DNA of 64,000 nt from the NCBI GenBank assembly GCA_021798875.1, contig JAJZBN010000008.1, positions 1 to 64,000 on the forward strand, read 5' to 3'. This document shows positions 15,701 through 23,995 of the stretch, one piece after another. Positions within the stretch are counted from its first letter, which is position 1; each line of letters opens with the position of its first letter. The notes under the pieces are model-generated. The model searched no databases and had not been told where the DNA came from. It saw only the letters and a list, made by a program, of their open reading frames with translations. The translations under genes and the position numbers were made by a program. Source of the stretch: a bacterium (GTDB lineage: Bacteria > SZUA-79 > Acidulodesulfobacterales > Acidulodesulfobacteraceae).

Positions 15701-15778
15701 ACCGACGCCTATAATCATTAAAGAAAGGAGAATTACCGAAAACTTATTTTTTAAAAGAAAATTAAGATATCTTTTCAA
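12707..15778 (-). CDS. RND-family efflux pump, inner-membrane permease
   Basis: The 1023-residue protein has the full RND layout: a first helix, a large periplasmic loop, helices 2-6, a duplicated second half, and a C-terminal helix set. In helix 4 the usual paired acids appear as IDHAIVIVE (Asp400, His401). In helix 10 the site of the usual lysine reads STNNAILIF (about 922-923). It groups by eye between the heavy-metal and drug/lipid branches, so the substrate is not decided. Its start overlaps the adaptor stop by 4 bp, forming an operon with tolC and the adaptor upstream. The pump would be driven by proton flow. Confidence 0.9.
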   Translation of the reverse strand: MKRYLNFLLKNKFSVILLSLMIIGVGWFYTRNMPESIFPDVNFPRVSVLVHSGRLPVKFMLVQATKPLEAAAEGEQGVRLVRSQTGNGISKITVYFQSNVKPHIAYLMLESRLSQVALPPGSKMTVRLMSPNVYPFAEFALVSNRKNYSSSDMMSIFAYKIRPALLSVKGIYQIEGTGRGWPEIGVNLNPLRLAQYHISPENIVKILMSYQGPFFSGVLNEYHKQFVVAATPRPADIKDLSNLMIPVKHTLLPLKSLGKVNIISPPLIREAAVSGYRHALLIDIMPDLNINTVKVAGNIGRRIKSLNNRLPKGLKIISVYNTSRLIHSNLKDVWIALIMGGLIALFVVFLFLKRLDGALIALAVIPVSVSLTVIILNALGFGLNIMTLGGLTASIGAMIDHAIVIVERGFHKMKGGLAKETGGDSALERVGKILPLMTAATITSSIVFIPLIFIHGTLGILFKQMALSIVIALITSQLTALTLTPILTVILTKRKNGGKKSKIYKKNRLRKIYGYMLIKGMKSPWLALPVIFVLIITAAFSLFYLRTAFLPKWDEGIFVVPFRTPVGSSVAGTERTGKYLMRIAKKNPDVKMVSLVVGRSLDNPYSTPNKGDLTIVLRRNRTETTEKIMRKLYNKFHNADPDLIDLNFQQLMVNRLGFLSGSHAPLEVMLFGKSSNTLRKYGKILADKLRKTGNFQYVNFKSPSAGPEITLTPTDYAAAYGISPPVIADKVKRLLWGQKAGFLLYGEQVLPVRVFIKKKSVSVSGLNNWPFTLKNGTHTRLDYISKIRIKKAVPFITHQNMAPYAYIFIQPIKGEGLSAGAAKARKVIDSMHLPPSVTASIGGYYRSQVKSFKQMAVMLTFALILIFVFFGFQFASQRAAIASMTAIALSGAGALAALLITGIELDSTAFLGILLVFAISTNNAILIFARSRQISGAVNSSPSPSSVFLAARERLRPILMTMLADVFGFLPLAIGIGRGTDLLKPLSVAVMGGLLISVFMSLWLAPVIYAGLFSNRRDGIKFH

Positions 15779-16788
15779 TGTTTTATCTCCACCGAGATGC
15801 CTGATTTAAGTCTTGTAACGGGATATATTATTACCGGTTCCCCGGGTTTAATTTGCCCTTTAACGTATGCTATGCCGTTTTTTTGCCTAACCACTTTCAC
15901 GCTGACCGCTTGCGCTTTTTTATTTACTACCGTGAATACCGCCGTTCCGCCATTATGTATAAAAACCGCTCTTTCGGGCAAAGAAAAGGCGGAGGCGGAA
16001 GATTCTTCAAATCGCAGTTTAACCCATTCGCCGGGAAATAATATAGAATTATTTTGCAGGCTTACATAAACCGGAATGAGTCCGTTATGAAACGCATTGC
16101 CGCCGATAGATATGATTTTGCCTGTTTCGCAGGTACGCCCTTTTTTTATTTTAACCGCCATATTTTTATAAAGATAAAAACTTCGGGAAGGCGTTACATA
16201 TGTTTTGACCCAGGGCAGGCCTTTTCCGTTTAGTACCGCTACGGGACTTCCAGCCGCGACGATAGCGCCGTTCGCCGCTATATAACGAACCGTTCCTTTT
16301 GAGCGCGAAACGATAAGACCTTCGCTGTTTATCGACTCTAAAGAACGAAGAGCATAGTACGCGTCGGACAGGCTTAAGGCAGCCGTCTCAACGTCTTTTT
16401 TTGCGGCTACGCCGTAATGAAATAAAAGCTTCTCCCTTTTAAACTTAATCTTTGCATACCTTACTTCGTCCTTTGCGGAAATTATCTTTGCGTATAAGCC
16501 CGGGCTTACGACTCTTGCAATAACGGTTCCGGCGGTTACTAATTTTGGAAAAGAAAAAGATTCTATCAGTCTTCCCGTAAAAGGAGCCGTAAAAACTTGT
16601 CTGCCGTTACTGATAACCTTTCCGATAGAAAAAATACTTTTTGCCGTGTAAGTTTTTTTAGCATAGGCGACTTTTACCGGCATTGCGGAACCGGCAAAGG
16701 CAAAGGGCATGCAGATACCGCAAAGGACGAACGAGATAAAAATTAAAATTGAAATCAAAATTACATTTTTCATAGTTTTCGGTCTCAT
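15775..16788 (-). CDS. RND periplasmic adaptor (membrane fusion protein)
   Basis: The 337-residue protein has a signal peptide (NVILISILIFISFVLCG, cleavage near AFAGS). A lipoyl-like half (FTAPFTGRLIESFSFPKLV), a short helical hairpin, the second half (SRSKGTVRYIAANGAIVAAG), a beta-barrel and a membrane-proximal domain follow. It links the RND permease to the TolC channel. It overlaps the tolC stop upstream and the permease start downstream by 4 bp each, so the three are translationally coupled. Confidence 0.87.
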   Translation of the reverse strand: MRPKTMKNVILISILIFISFVLCGICMPFAFAGSAMPVKVAYAKKTYTAKSIFSIGKVISNGRQVFTAPFTGRLIESFSFPKLVTAGTVIARVVSPGLYAKIISAKDEVRYAKIKFKREKLLFHYGVAAKKDVETAALSLSDAYYALRSLESINSEGLIVSRSKGTVRYIAANGAIVAAGSPVAVLNGKGLPWVKTYVTPSRSFYLYKNMAVKIKKGRTCETGKIISIGGNAFHNGLIPVYVSLQNNSILFPGEWVKLRFEESSASAFSLPERAVFIHNGGTAVFTVVNKKAQAVSVKVVRQKNGIAYVKGQIKPGEPVIIYPVTRLKSGISVEIKH

Positions 16789-18203
16789 AGTTTTCCGTCT
16801 CCGGAGGGGATTATTCCCATATCTATATCTAATTGAGAAACTGCCAAATAAAACCCGTTTACGGCTTCAGCAAGCTCTATGCGCGATTTTATCCAATTAT
16901 TCTGGGCTTCCTGCAATTCAAGGGCATTAAAAGCCCCTGCCAAATAAGCTTCTTTAGCCATCTTAAAAACTTCGCCGGATTTTTTGACTAAAACTTTTGC
17001 TCCGTAAATTTTCTTTTTTGAGGCAGACGCTCTGCCGTAATCTATCGTGAGCCTTTTTTTTACGGACAGTTTAACTGCGGATGCGGCGGATTTAAGCGCT
17101 ATAAGCCTTTCATTCGCCGCATCTATATAACCTTTATGAAGCCCGAAATTATAAATAGGAATGTTCAGCATGACGAAAAACTGCCACCCGAGATTAGGAG
17201 CGGCGAAAGAATTTACGGTGTCTTCTCCGTATGCGGCGCCGCCCTGAATGTTCGGGAGCCTTCCGGCTTTACTTATTGAAACGGATGATTTGGCGGATTT
17301 AATTTCCGCATCTGCTATTTTAATCAGCGGCTGTTTTTTTATAGCTTTGGAAATGAGGCTATTTAAAGGAGGCATCTTATAATTGAAACCGGCACTGTTC
17401 GGAGCGGGTATGCTCAAAGAAAGTTTTGCATGACGGACGCTGCCGTAAAATATCTCCATTAAGAACATCCGTTCAAACGATTTTACTTTTGATTTTAAAA
17501 TTTTTAAGTTAGTTTGTATGCCGGCAGTCATAAGCTCCGTTTGAACGACGTCGAAACGCGAAAGACTGCCGGCTTTATATCCTATTTTTGCGGCGGTTAA
17601 GATTTTTTTCGCGCCGCTTAGCGCCTTTCGCTCTATTTTTATTTCGTCTTTTAGCAGAATAAGTCCGTAAAAATATTGCGTTATACGGGCGGCCGTGAAA
17701 AGGCGCGCCAGACTAAGCCTGTATTCCGCAATCTTAAGATTATCTCCCGCAAGCGAAATTTCGCCGTATATTTTCGGGTCGAATATCGGAACGCTTAAAC
17801 TTATCTGACTTATTAATTCTCTCATTCCGTTGGCGGAAGCAAATACCGGATAGCCGTTTTTGGTCCTTGACCAGATACCCCCGGCGTTTACAGATATGTC
17901 AGGGAACAAAGCTGCGTCATAGGCTTTTTTTAAATCCATTTTTTCTGATATTATATGCTCGGCTTCCAAAATATTCCCCTGATTCGACAAAGCTCTTTTA
18001 ATAGCCGACGCTAAAGATATTTTTATGGTTCTATTCCTTGCCGAAGACGGAATTTTACCCGTTTTGCTTATTTTGAAATAGATGCCGGAGTTATGCGGAT
18101 TTGATGGTGTCTCGGCATATGCCGTTTTAAATGAATAAGCCGCATTTATGAAAAATAAAAATAAAAAAACCGTTCTTACCACCGTCGAATTTTTTTTTTG
18201 CAT
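16785..18203 (-). CDS. TolC-family outer-membrane channel
   Basis: The 472-residue protein starts with a signal peptide (VVRTVFLFLFFINAAYS, cleavage after AYA). Two outer-membrane-efflux repeats of long helices and short barrel strands follow (LASAIKRALSNQGNILEAEH; KPLIKIADAEIKSAKSS-like second repeat). It is the first gene of the efflux operon and forms the exit duct for the RND pump. A GGTAGG ribosome site precedes the ATG. The 118-bp gap to the divergent nuclease gene should hold both promoters. Confidence 0.88.
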   Translation of the reverse strand: MQKKNSTVVRTVFLFLFFINAAYSFKTAYAETPSNPHNSGIYFKISKTGKIPSSARNRTIKISLASAIKRALSNQGNILEAEHIISEKMDLKKAYDAALFPDISVNAGGIWSRTKNGYPVFASANGMRELISQISLSVPIFDPKIYGEISLAGDNLKIAEYRLSLARLFTAARITQYFYGLILLKDEIKIERKALSGAKKILTAAKIGYKAGSLSRFDVVQTELMTAGIQTNLKILKSKVKSFERMFLMEIFYGSVRHAKLSLSIPAPNSAGFNYKMPPLNSLISKAIKKQPLIKIADAEIKSAKSSVSISKAGRLPNIQGGAAYGEDTVNSFAAPNLGWQFFVMLNIPIYNFGLHKGYIDAANERLIALKSAASAVKLSVKKRLTIDYGRASASKKKIYGAKVLVKKSGEVFKMAKEAYLAGAFNALELQEAQNNWIKSRIELAEAVNGFYLAVSQLDIDMGIIPSGDGKL

Positions 18204-18321
18204 AAAAACCTACCGAAAGATATAATAATGCATAATATAATTTTATATGTATCGTATTGTATTATATATAATGCTTTTTGATTATGCAAATTACAGGAAT
18301 TAATCGATAGGAGGGTAAGGG

Positions 18322-19698
18322 ATGATAATAAAATCTTTTGGAGCTGCAAAAAATGTTACCGGAAGCTGCCACATGCTCATTGACGAGAAAGACGGTTCGA
18401 GCGTAATGATAGATTTCGGTTTGTTTCAGGAAAGAGAATTCGAAGACGAAAATTATAAATTAGATTTTGACCCTAAAAAAATAGACTATCTTATATTAAC
18501 GCATGCCCATATAGACCATTGCGGCAGGATTCCGTTTTTGGTTAAAAACGGATTTAATGGGCGGATTTTATGTACGAAGCCGACTTATCAGCTTGCGAAG
18601 GTATTGCTTTTAGACACAGGGAAAATAATGACCGAAGGTTACAGATACGAATTAAAAAAAGCATTGAGGAGAAACGAAGAGAAACCCCGTCTTTTATACG
18701 ACGAATCCGACGTTCTCGATTCTTTCGACTATTTCGACCCGGTTCTGGAATATGGAAAACCTTATGAATTAAAAAACGGCTTTGTCGTTTCGGCGCACGA
18801 TGCAGGGCATATCCTGGGGTCTTCTTTCGTAAAGATAAACAAAAACGGCAAATCCGCAATATTTTCTGGCGACCTTGGCAACAAAGAAAAACCCATAGTC
18901 AGAAATTTCGAATATCCGGACGATGCGGATATAGTATATACCGAAACGACTTACGGTGATAGAAACCACAGGAGTTTTCAAGAGTCTAGAGAAGAATTTT
19001 TAACTGCTATAACTGAGACTTTTAAAAATAACGGCAATGTTTTAATTCCAAGTTACGCTACAGAAAGAGCTCAAGATATACTTTATATGCTCAGAGAATT
19101 TTACGAACAGGGACTTTTGCCGAAATGCACGGTTTTTTTGGATTCCCCTCTTGCTCTTAACGTTACCAATATATTCGTTCAAAATTTTTCTTATTTTAAA
19201 GAAGACAATATTCCGCTTTTCAAAAAAGGAGATCCGTTTGATTTTCCATATCTTAATATAGTAAAAGATATAGAGGAATCGAAAAGCATAAATAAAGTAT
19301 CGGAAAGAGCGATTATAATAGCCGGAAGCGGCATGCTTCACGGAGGCAGGATTCTTCATCACCTTAAGCATAATATATGGAAAAAAGAAAACGCAGTAAT
19401 ATTCGTAGGTTATCAGGCAAAAGGGACGCTCGGAAGAAGAATAGTCGAAAAAGAAGAGAAAGTCCGTATTCTTGGCGAAAATTTTAAAGTCAATGCCAAA
19501 ATTTATACTATAAACGGCTTTTCGTCGCACGCAGACCAGAAAGAGCTTATGGAATGGATTGCCGCCTTAAAGTTCAAACCCCAAAAAGTTTGCCTCGTTC
19601 ACGGCGACGAAGACGTAATGAACGTTTATAAGGGTAAATTGGAAGAAAAAGGATTTAACGTTTATATACCCTCTTACGGAGAGGAAATAAATTTTTGA
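18322..19698 (+). CDS. Metallo-beta-lactamase/beta-CASP RNA nuclease
   Basis: The 458-residue enzyme has the zinc motif HAHIDH at 61-66, a later metal histidine (SAHDAGHILGSS), the Asp-containing SGDLG, the beta-CASP insert, and a C-terminal RMMBL region (NGFSSHADQKEL, VHGDE). This is the YSH1/CPSF73-like bacterial family of RNA endo/exonucleases; the exact substrate is unknown. A GGAGGG ribosome site precedes the ATG. The diguanylate cyclase gene follows after 25 bp. Confidence 0.9.
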   Translation: MIIKSFGAAKNVTGSCHMLIDEKDGSSVMIDFGLFQEREFEDENYKLDFDPKKIDYLILTHAHIDHCGRIPFLVKNGFNGRILCTKPTYQLAKVLLLDTGKIMTEGYRYELKKALRRNEEKPRLLYDESDVLDSFDYFDPVLEYGKPYELKNGFVVSAHDAGHILGSSFVKINKNGKSAIFSGDLGNKEKPIVRNFEYPDDADIVYTETTYGDRNHRSFQESREEFLTAITETFKNNGNVLIPSYATERAQDILYMLREFYEQGLLPKCTVFLDSPLALNVTNIFVQNFSYFKEDNIPLFKKGDPFDFPYLNIVKDIEESKSINKVSERAIIIAGSGMLHGGRILHHLKHNIWKKENAVIFVGYQAKGTLGRRIVEKEEKVRILGENFKVNAKIYTINGFSSHADQKELMEWIAALKFKPQKVCLVHGDEDVMNVYKGKLEEKGFNVYIPSYGEEINF

Positions 19699-19723
19699 CT
19701 AAATAAAAATATATAAGCGGCTT

Positions 19724-21661
19724 ATGGCGATTAATAGGTTTAATAAAAATAAAACGATAATTATAGTAGGAATAGCGGCTATAATTTTATGGATAATAAT
19801 AGCCGCCGTAACTTTCGACAGGACGTTTTTGCCTTTAAAAAGCTATATAGGCAAAAATTCAAAAATGATATTAGAAGTATCGGTAATTAACGACGATTTA
19901 ACCCGAACAGGCTCTTTAATAAAAAAGGTAATTTTTTACGAAACTTATAAGCCGGTTAACTATAAAAACAAAGTAAAAAAATATCTAAAAAAATTATCGC
20001 TTAGCGTAAATAAAACCGACGGGGATTATAGGAAATTATTTTTACTGCTAAACATTAAAACTCCCGTAAAATTAAAAAAAATATCGCTTTTCAACGCTAA
20101 GTATTTTTCCGCATTTGCCAAAAAGTCGTATTACCACTGGGAATACGTTTCTAAGCCTATAATAAAAAGATTCATTAAATATACAGTGTCTGTGCCTTTA
20201 AAATTTTCCGACAGAATGTTTCTCGAATATACCTTGAATAAGTCCATTTTGCCGACATATGCGTTTATCCGTAAAATATCCGCTGGTTTCGTATATTTAA
20301 TCCGTTTTGCCGCATTCGTATTTATTTTTGGAACAATAGTAATTATATTTCTGGGCATTCTCGTCATATATTATTTAAACAAATTTTTTAGAGAAATCTG
20401 GAAAAGCGAACAGAGATTTAGAACTATGTTTGACAGCAGTCCTGTAGCACATCTGGTTAAGGACATAGAAACGGGGAATATTATCGACGCTAATAAAACG
20501 GCGGAAAAGTTTTATGGTTATACAAGAAAAGAGTTAAAGGCTATGAATATTACCGATATTGCTTTAGTAAGCAAAGAAGAAGATAAACAGTTTAGAATGG
20601 AGGCGTCTAATAAAGGTATAGGAAACCCGATATCAAAAATATTTAATCATAAACTTAAAAATAACGACATAAAAAGAGTAGAAGTAACCCTCTCAAAAAT
20701 AGAAATTGACGGCAAAGAATATCTTATTAATTCGATTATAGATATAACGGAAAAAATACTTTACGAAAACTCTTTAAAGAAATCTGCAGAGTTTTTTAAA
20801 ATATTGAGCGAGAATATTCCATCAATACTAATATTATACCGCGAAAAAGTAATTTACATGAATTCATTCTGTTTAAAAGCTCTCGGTTACTCCATAGACG
20901 ATATTACCGATTTAAATCCGCTGGATTTAGTAGATGTGCGCGAAGAAGAAAAATTAAAATTGCTCGAAAATATGAAACGAAGGCTTGACGGCGAATCGTT
21001 CGACGAAAAATACACCTTAAAAGTAAAGAAAAAGAACGGCGAAACATTTTGGGGAGAAATAATTACCAGAACAGTTTTTTTTGAAAATAAATGGACGGGA
21101 CTCGTGATTATCACGGATGTCAGCGACAGGGTCGTCAAAGAACTAAATTTACAGAAAGAAAAAGATATCTTCAAAGAAATTTCGGAGTTAGACGACTTGA
21201 CGAATATTGCTAACAGAAGGTCGTTTGACGAAAGATTAGATAATTCTATAAGCGATGCTATGCTTAAAAATGCAAAATTTTCCTTGATAATGTTCGATAT
21301 AGACCGTTTCAAAGAAATTAACGATACATTTGGACATCAGGCGGGGGATGCGGTTCTTTCCGAGCTTGCGTTTTTAATTAAAGAGAATATAAGAAAAGAC
21401 GATTTTTTTGCAAGGTTCGGCGGCGAAGAGTTTATGATAATATCGAAAAATATCGGCGTCAAAGGCGCTGTCGAACTTGCCGAGAAATTGAGATTGAATA
21501 TAGAAACCAACGGCTTTTCTTCAAAAATTAACGTAAGGTGCAGTTTCGGAGTAACGGCTTATAAGCGGGATGACACCGCCGAAAACATAATAAAAAGGGT
21601 GGACGAAGCTTTATATAAGGCAAAAGAAAACGGCAGGAACAGAGTTGAAAGCGTAGAATAA
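19724..21661 (+). CDS. Membrane diguanylate cyclase with two PAS domains
   Basis: The 645-residue protein has transmembrane helices at about 11-31 and 190-216, enclosing a periplasmic sensor of unrecognised type. A PAS domain follows (about 225-345; FDSSPVAHLVKDIETGNIID), then a second PAS (about 355-480), then a GGDEF domain. The active site is GGEEF near residue 567, with the product-inhibition site RKDD five residues before it, so c-di-GMP synthesis with feedback inhibition is expected. It may affect pilus motility or biofilm growth, given the pilus genes downstream, but no direct link is shown. Confidence 0.92.
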   Translation: MAINRFNKNKTIIIVGIAAIILWIIIAAVTFDRTFLPLKSYIGKNSKMILEVSVINDDLTRTGSLIKKVIFYETYKPVNYKNKVKKYLKKLSLSVNKTDGDYRKLFLLLNIKTPVKLKKISLFNAKYFSAFAKKSYYHWEYVSKPIIKRFIKYTVSVPLKFSDRMFLEYTLNKSILPTYAFIRKISAGFVYLIRFAAFVFIFGTIVIIFLGILVIYYLNKFFREIWKSEQRFRTMFDSSPVAHLVKDIETGNIIDANKTAEKFYGYTRKELKAMNITDIALVSKEEDKQFRMEASNKGIGNPISKIFNHKLKNNDIKRVEVTLSKIEIDGKEYLINSIIDITEKILYENSLKKSAEFFKILSENIPSILILYREKVIYMNSFCLKALGYSIDDITDLNPLDLVDVREEEKLKLLENMKRRLDGESFDEKYTLKVKKKNGETFWGEIITRTVFFENKWTGLVIITDVSDRVVKELNLQKEKDIFKEISELDDLTNIANRRSFDERLDNSISDAMLKNAKFSLIMFDIDRFKEINDTFGHQAGDAVLSELAFLIKENIRKDDFFARFGGEEFMIISKNIGVKGAVELAEKLRLNIETNGFSSKINVRCSFGVTAYKRDDTAENIIKRVDEALYKAKENGRNRVESVE

Positions 21662-21764
21662 TAATGTGTAATTGTATATTGTATAAATATATGATATAAC
21701 TTAAAATATAAGTTTAATATTGATAAAATATGTTAATAAAATAATAAAAGCGGGATAAGTTTTT

Positions 21765-22331
21765 ATGGACGAAATGAACGGTTCAAATTTTCATTCCGAT
21801 TTCGATAGAATATTTGAAAGCGGCAGGAATAAAAATAATTTAGAATTAAATCCGTATTTTAAAATAGGAGTTTTTGTCTTTTTGATAATTTTTTTGTGGG
21901 CATTTATTATTTATTTATATATGTCTTATTTAAATAAGACCATTAAGTACGAAAAGGCTTTAGAAAATATAAATTACAAACTTAAAAACGATTCTCTAAA
22001 ACTTAAAAGACTAAACTCTAATCTTATATTTTTCAGAAAAGTCGCTAAAAATCAGGTTAATGTTTCTTATATATTATATATTTTGTCGCTCCACAGGTTT
22101 GGCGAAAGCAGGATAAAATCCCTTTCAGTCAATAAAGGCAAGGTCTCCGTTTCCGTTTTTTCATTTGAAAAAGGCTTTGCGAGAGCTTTGAACATTATGA
22201 ACGATTACTTACTTTATCTTAATATTTACGACATGAAAATGCATACCGGCAGATTTTATCTTAACGCGCTAAAAGGTAAAAATAAAGAAATAATAGGCAT
22301 TCTTTCTAGCAAAAGATTTTTTAATCTATAA
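21765..22331 (+). CDS. Bitopic membrane protein, PilN-like
   Basis: The 188-residue protein has a short cytosolic N-terminus, one transmembrane helix (about residues 33-55), a coiled-coil-like stretch (about 60-90) and a small alpha/beta domain (SLSVNKGKVSVSVFSFEKG). That order resembles PilN/GspL-type assembly proteins, yet the match is weak and it is far from the pilus block. Function is not assigned. Its last 11 bp overlap the end of the converging malate dehydrogenase gene. Confidence 0.55.
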   Translation: MDEMNGSNFHSDFDRIFESGRNKNNLELNPYFKIGVFVFLIIFLWAFIIYLYMSYLNKTIKYEKALENINYKLKNDSLKLKRLNSNLIFFRKVAKNQVNVSYILYILSLHRFGESRIKSLSVNKGKVSVSVFSFEKGFARALNIMNDYLLYLNIYDMKMHTGRFYLNALKGKNKEIIGILSSKRFFNL

Positions 22332-23253
22332 AGCCGGCTTCTTTAAGGTCTTTTATCGCATTTTGTATTACCGACGCCGAGCATTTTAATCCGTCTATTT
22401 CTTTCTGCGTCAAAGGGAGTTTGATAACGCTTTCTATGCCGTCTTTTGAAAGAATTGCCGGAACACCGGTATATATGCCGTTAATCCCGTAATAATCCTC
22501 AAGATAAACCGATAAAGGCATTATCTGTCTTCTGTCTTTAACCATAGACTCTATTATTTCAGCCATTACCACTGCGGGAGCGAATATCGTGCCGCCTTTT
22601 AAAGCTATTACTTCCGCTGCGCAAGTTCTTGAATATTCGGCAATCTGTTCAAGTTTTTCTGCATCGTAACCTGGAATAGAGCTTAATGGAACGCTGTTAA
22701 TGCTTGCAAGCGAAAAAACCGGCGTCATACTGTCGCCGTGTTCTCCCAAAAACATAATGTCTACGTCTTTAGGATTCAAGTCGAAAAACGTGCCCACCGC
22801 AGACCTTAATCTGGTGGTATCGAGCATCGTTCCCATTCCAAAGACCCTTTTTCTTTCAAAGCCGGATACTTTATATGCAACGTACGTCATTATATCTACC
22901 GGATTTGAAACGACGAAAAGAATAGCCGACCTGTTATATTTCGTAATATTGTTTACGATATCTTTTAATATGTGTACGTTTTTTTTATTTAAATCTAATC
23001 TCGATTCACCCGGTTTTCTAGGAATGCCCGCCGTAATAACGATTATATCGGCATCTTTGACCGAGTCGTAATCGGCTGTTTTTACCCTGGTATATCCGGT
23101 TAAAGACGTACCGTGCGAAATATCGAGCATTTCGCCCCTCGACAGATTATGATTTATATCTATAAGCGTAACTTCTCTTACGATGTCTTTCAGGGTAAGC
23201 GTATACGCCAAAGTCGCTCCGAGCCTGCCTGCGCCGATAATGCTTACTTTCAT
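22321..23253 (-). CDS. mdh: Malate dehydrogenase (LDH/MDH family)
   Basis: The 310-residue NAD-dependent enzyme has the nucleotide motif GAGRLG, substrate arginines in IPRKPGESR (Arg79, Arg85), LDTTRLR (Arg148) and the catalytic His172 in GEHGDS. Arg at the position that is Gln in lactate dehydrogenases favours malate/oxaloacetate. The loop otherwise resembles lactate dehydrogenases (ESRLDL), so the call is malate with a small doubt. It acts in the citric acid cycle. An AGGTT-type ribosome site is present, and the gene stands alone. Confidence 0.85.
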   Translation of the reverse strand: MKVSIIGAGRLGATLAYTLTLKDIVREVTLIDINHNLSRGEMLDISHGTSLTGYTRVKTADYDSVKDADIIVITAGIPRKPGESRLDLNKKNVHILKDIVNNITKYNRSAILFVVSNPVDIMTYVAYKVSGFERKRVFGMGTMLDTTRLRSAVGTFFDLNPKDVDIMFLGEHGDSMTPVFSLASINSVPLSSIPGYDAEKLEQIAEYSRTCAAEVIALKGGTIFAPAVVMAEIIESMVKDRRQIMPLSVYLEDYYGINGIYTGVPAILSKDGIESVIKLPLTQKEIDGLKCSASVIQNAIKDLKEAGFID

Positions 23254-23401
23254 TAAAAACCTCCGATTTAATAATAGTTTTATAATTAATTGATTTTTAA
23301 AATACAGATTTATTTATAAATTTAATTGAAAAAGAAAATTAGACGAAAATTATTATATTATATAGCGGCATAAAAAATCAATTAATATTTATCGCAATCC
23401 G

Positions 23402-23995
23402 TTATTTTTCTATTCCCGTCCTCGACGGTACATTATTATTATAATAATGTTTTATTTCTTTCATTTCGGTGACAAGATCGGCTATATCGATTATTTCCTG
23501 CGGGGCATTTCTTCCGGTAAGTATAAGTTCTAAATTTTTTCTTTTATTTTTTATTAAATCGATTATTTCTTCAGTTTTTATTATACCCAAATTCAAAGCT
23601 ACGTTAATTTCGTCTAGCACGAGAATTCCTACGCCGTTATCCGAACAGGCGGTTTCTAAGGCAAGAGACAAACCTTTTCGGTTAGATTCTATATCTTTTT
23701 CCCGCAGTTTGTCTTTATTTATAAAATAGGGGCTTCCCGCTTGATATATTTTAATCGAAGTAGGGCAAATCTCCAACGCTTTAACCTCTCCTGAATAAGA
23801 GCCGCCTTTTAAAAATTGTATTATTAACGATTTTATGTTATGTCCGCTCGCCCTTAATGCTTGACCGAGGGCCGCCGTCGTTTTGCCTTTTCCGTTTCCC
23901 GTATATACCTGAACCAATCCTATTTCTAAAAAACCGTCGGACGCCGATATTTCCTTGAACCAGTTATTGTGTTTGGATAAATTTTTATCGCTCAT
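23402..23995 (-). CDS. cobO: Cob(I)alamin adenosyltransferase, CobO/BtuR type
   Basis: The 197-residue enzyme has the P-loop variant TGNGKGKTTAALG (33-40 core), the acid motif LDEIN, and the typical TGRNAPQEII and ADLVTEM segments. It moves the adenosyl group of ATP to cob(I)alamin. This fold is also found in proteins with unknown corrinoid roles. Its start overlaps the end of the DUF3857 gene by 11 bp, so the two are co-transcribed. No other cobalamin genes or riboswitch are visible nearby. Confidence 0.88.
   Translation of the reverse strand: MSDKNLSKHNNWFKEISASDGFLEIGLVQVYTGNGKGKTTAALGQALRASGHNIKSLIIQFLKGGSYSGEVKALEICPTSIKIYQAGSPYFINKDKLREKDIESNRKGLSLALETACSDNGVGILVLDEINVALNLGIIKTEEIIDLIKNKRKNLELILTGRNAPQEIIDIADLVTEMKEIKHYYNNNVPSRTGIEK

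Noticed and set aside
19042-19530. Minus-strand frame of 162 codons
   Set aside because: It is antisense to the beta-CASP nuclease, whose motifs are intact.
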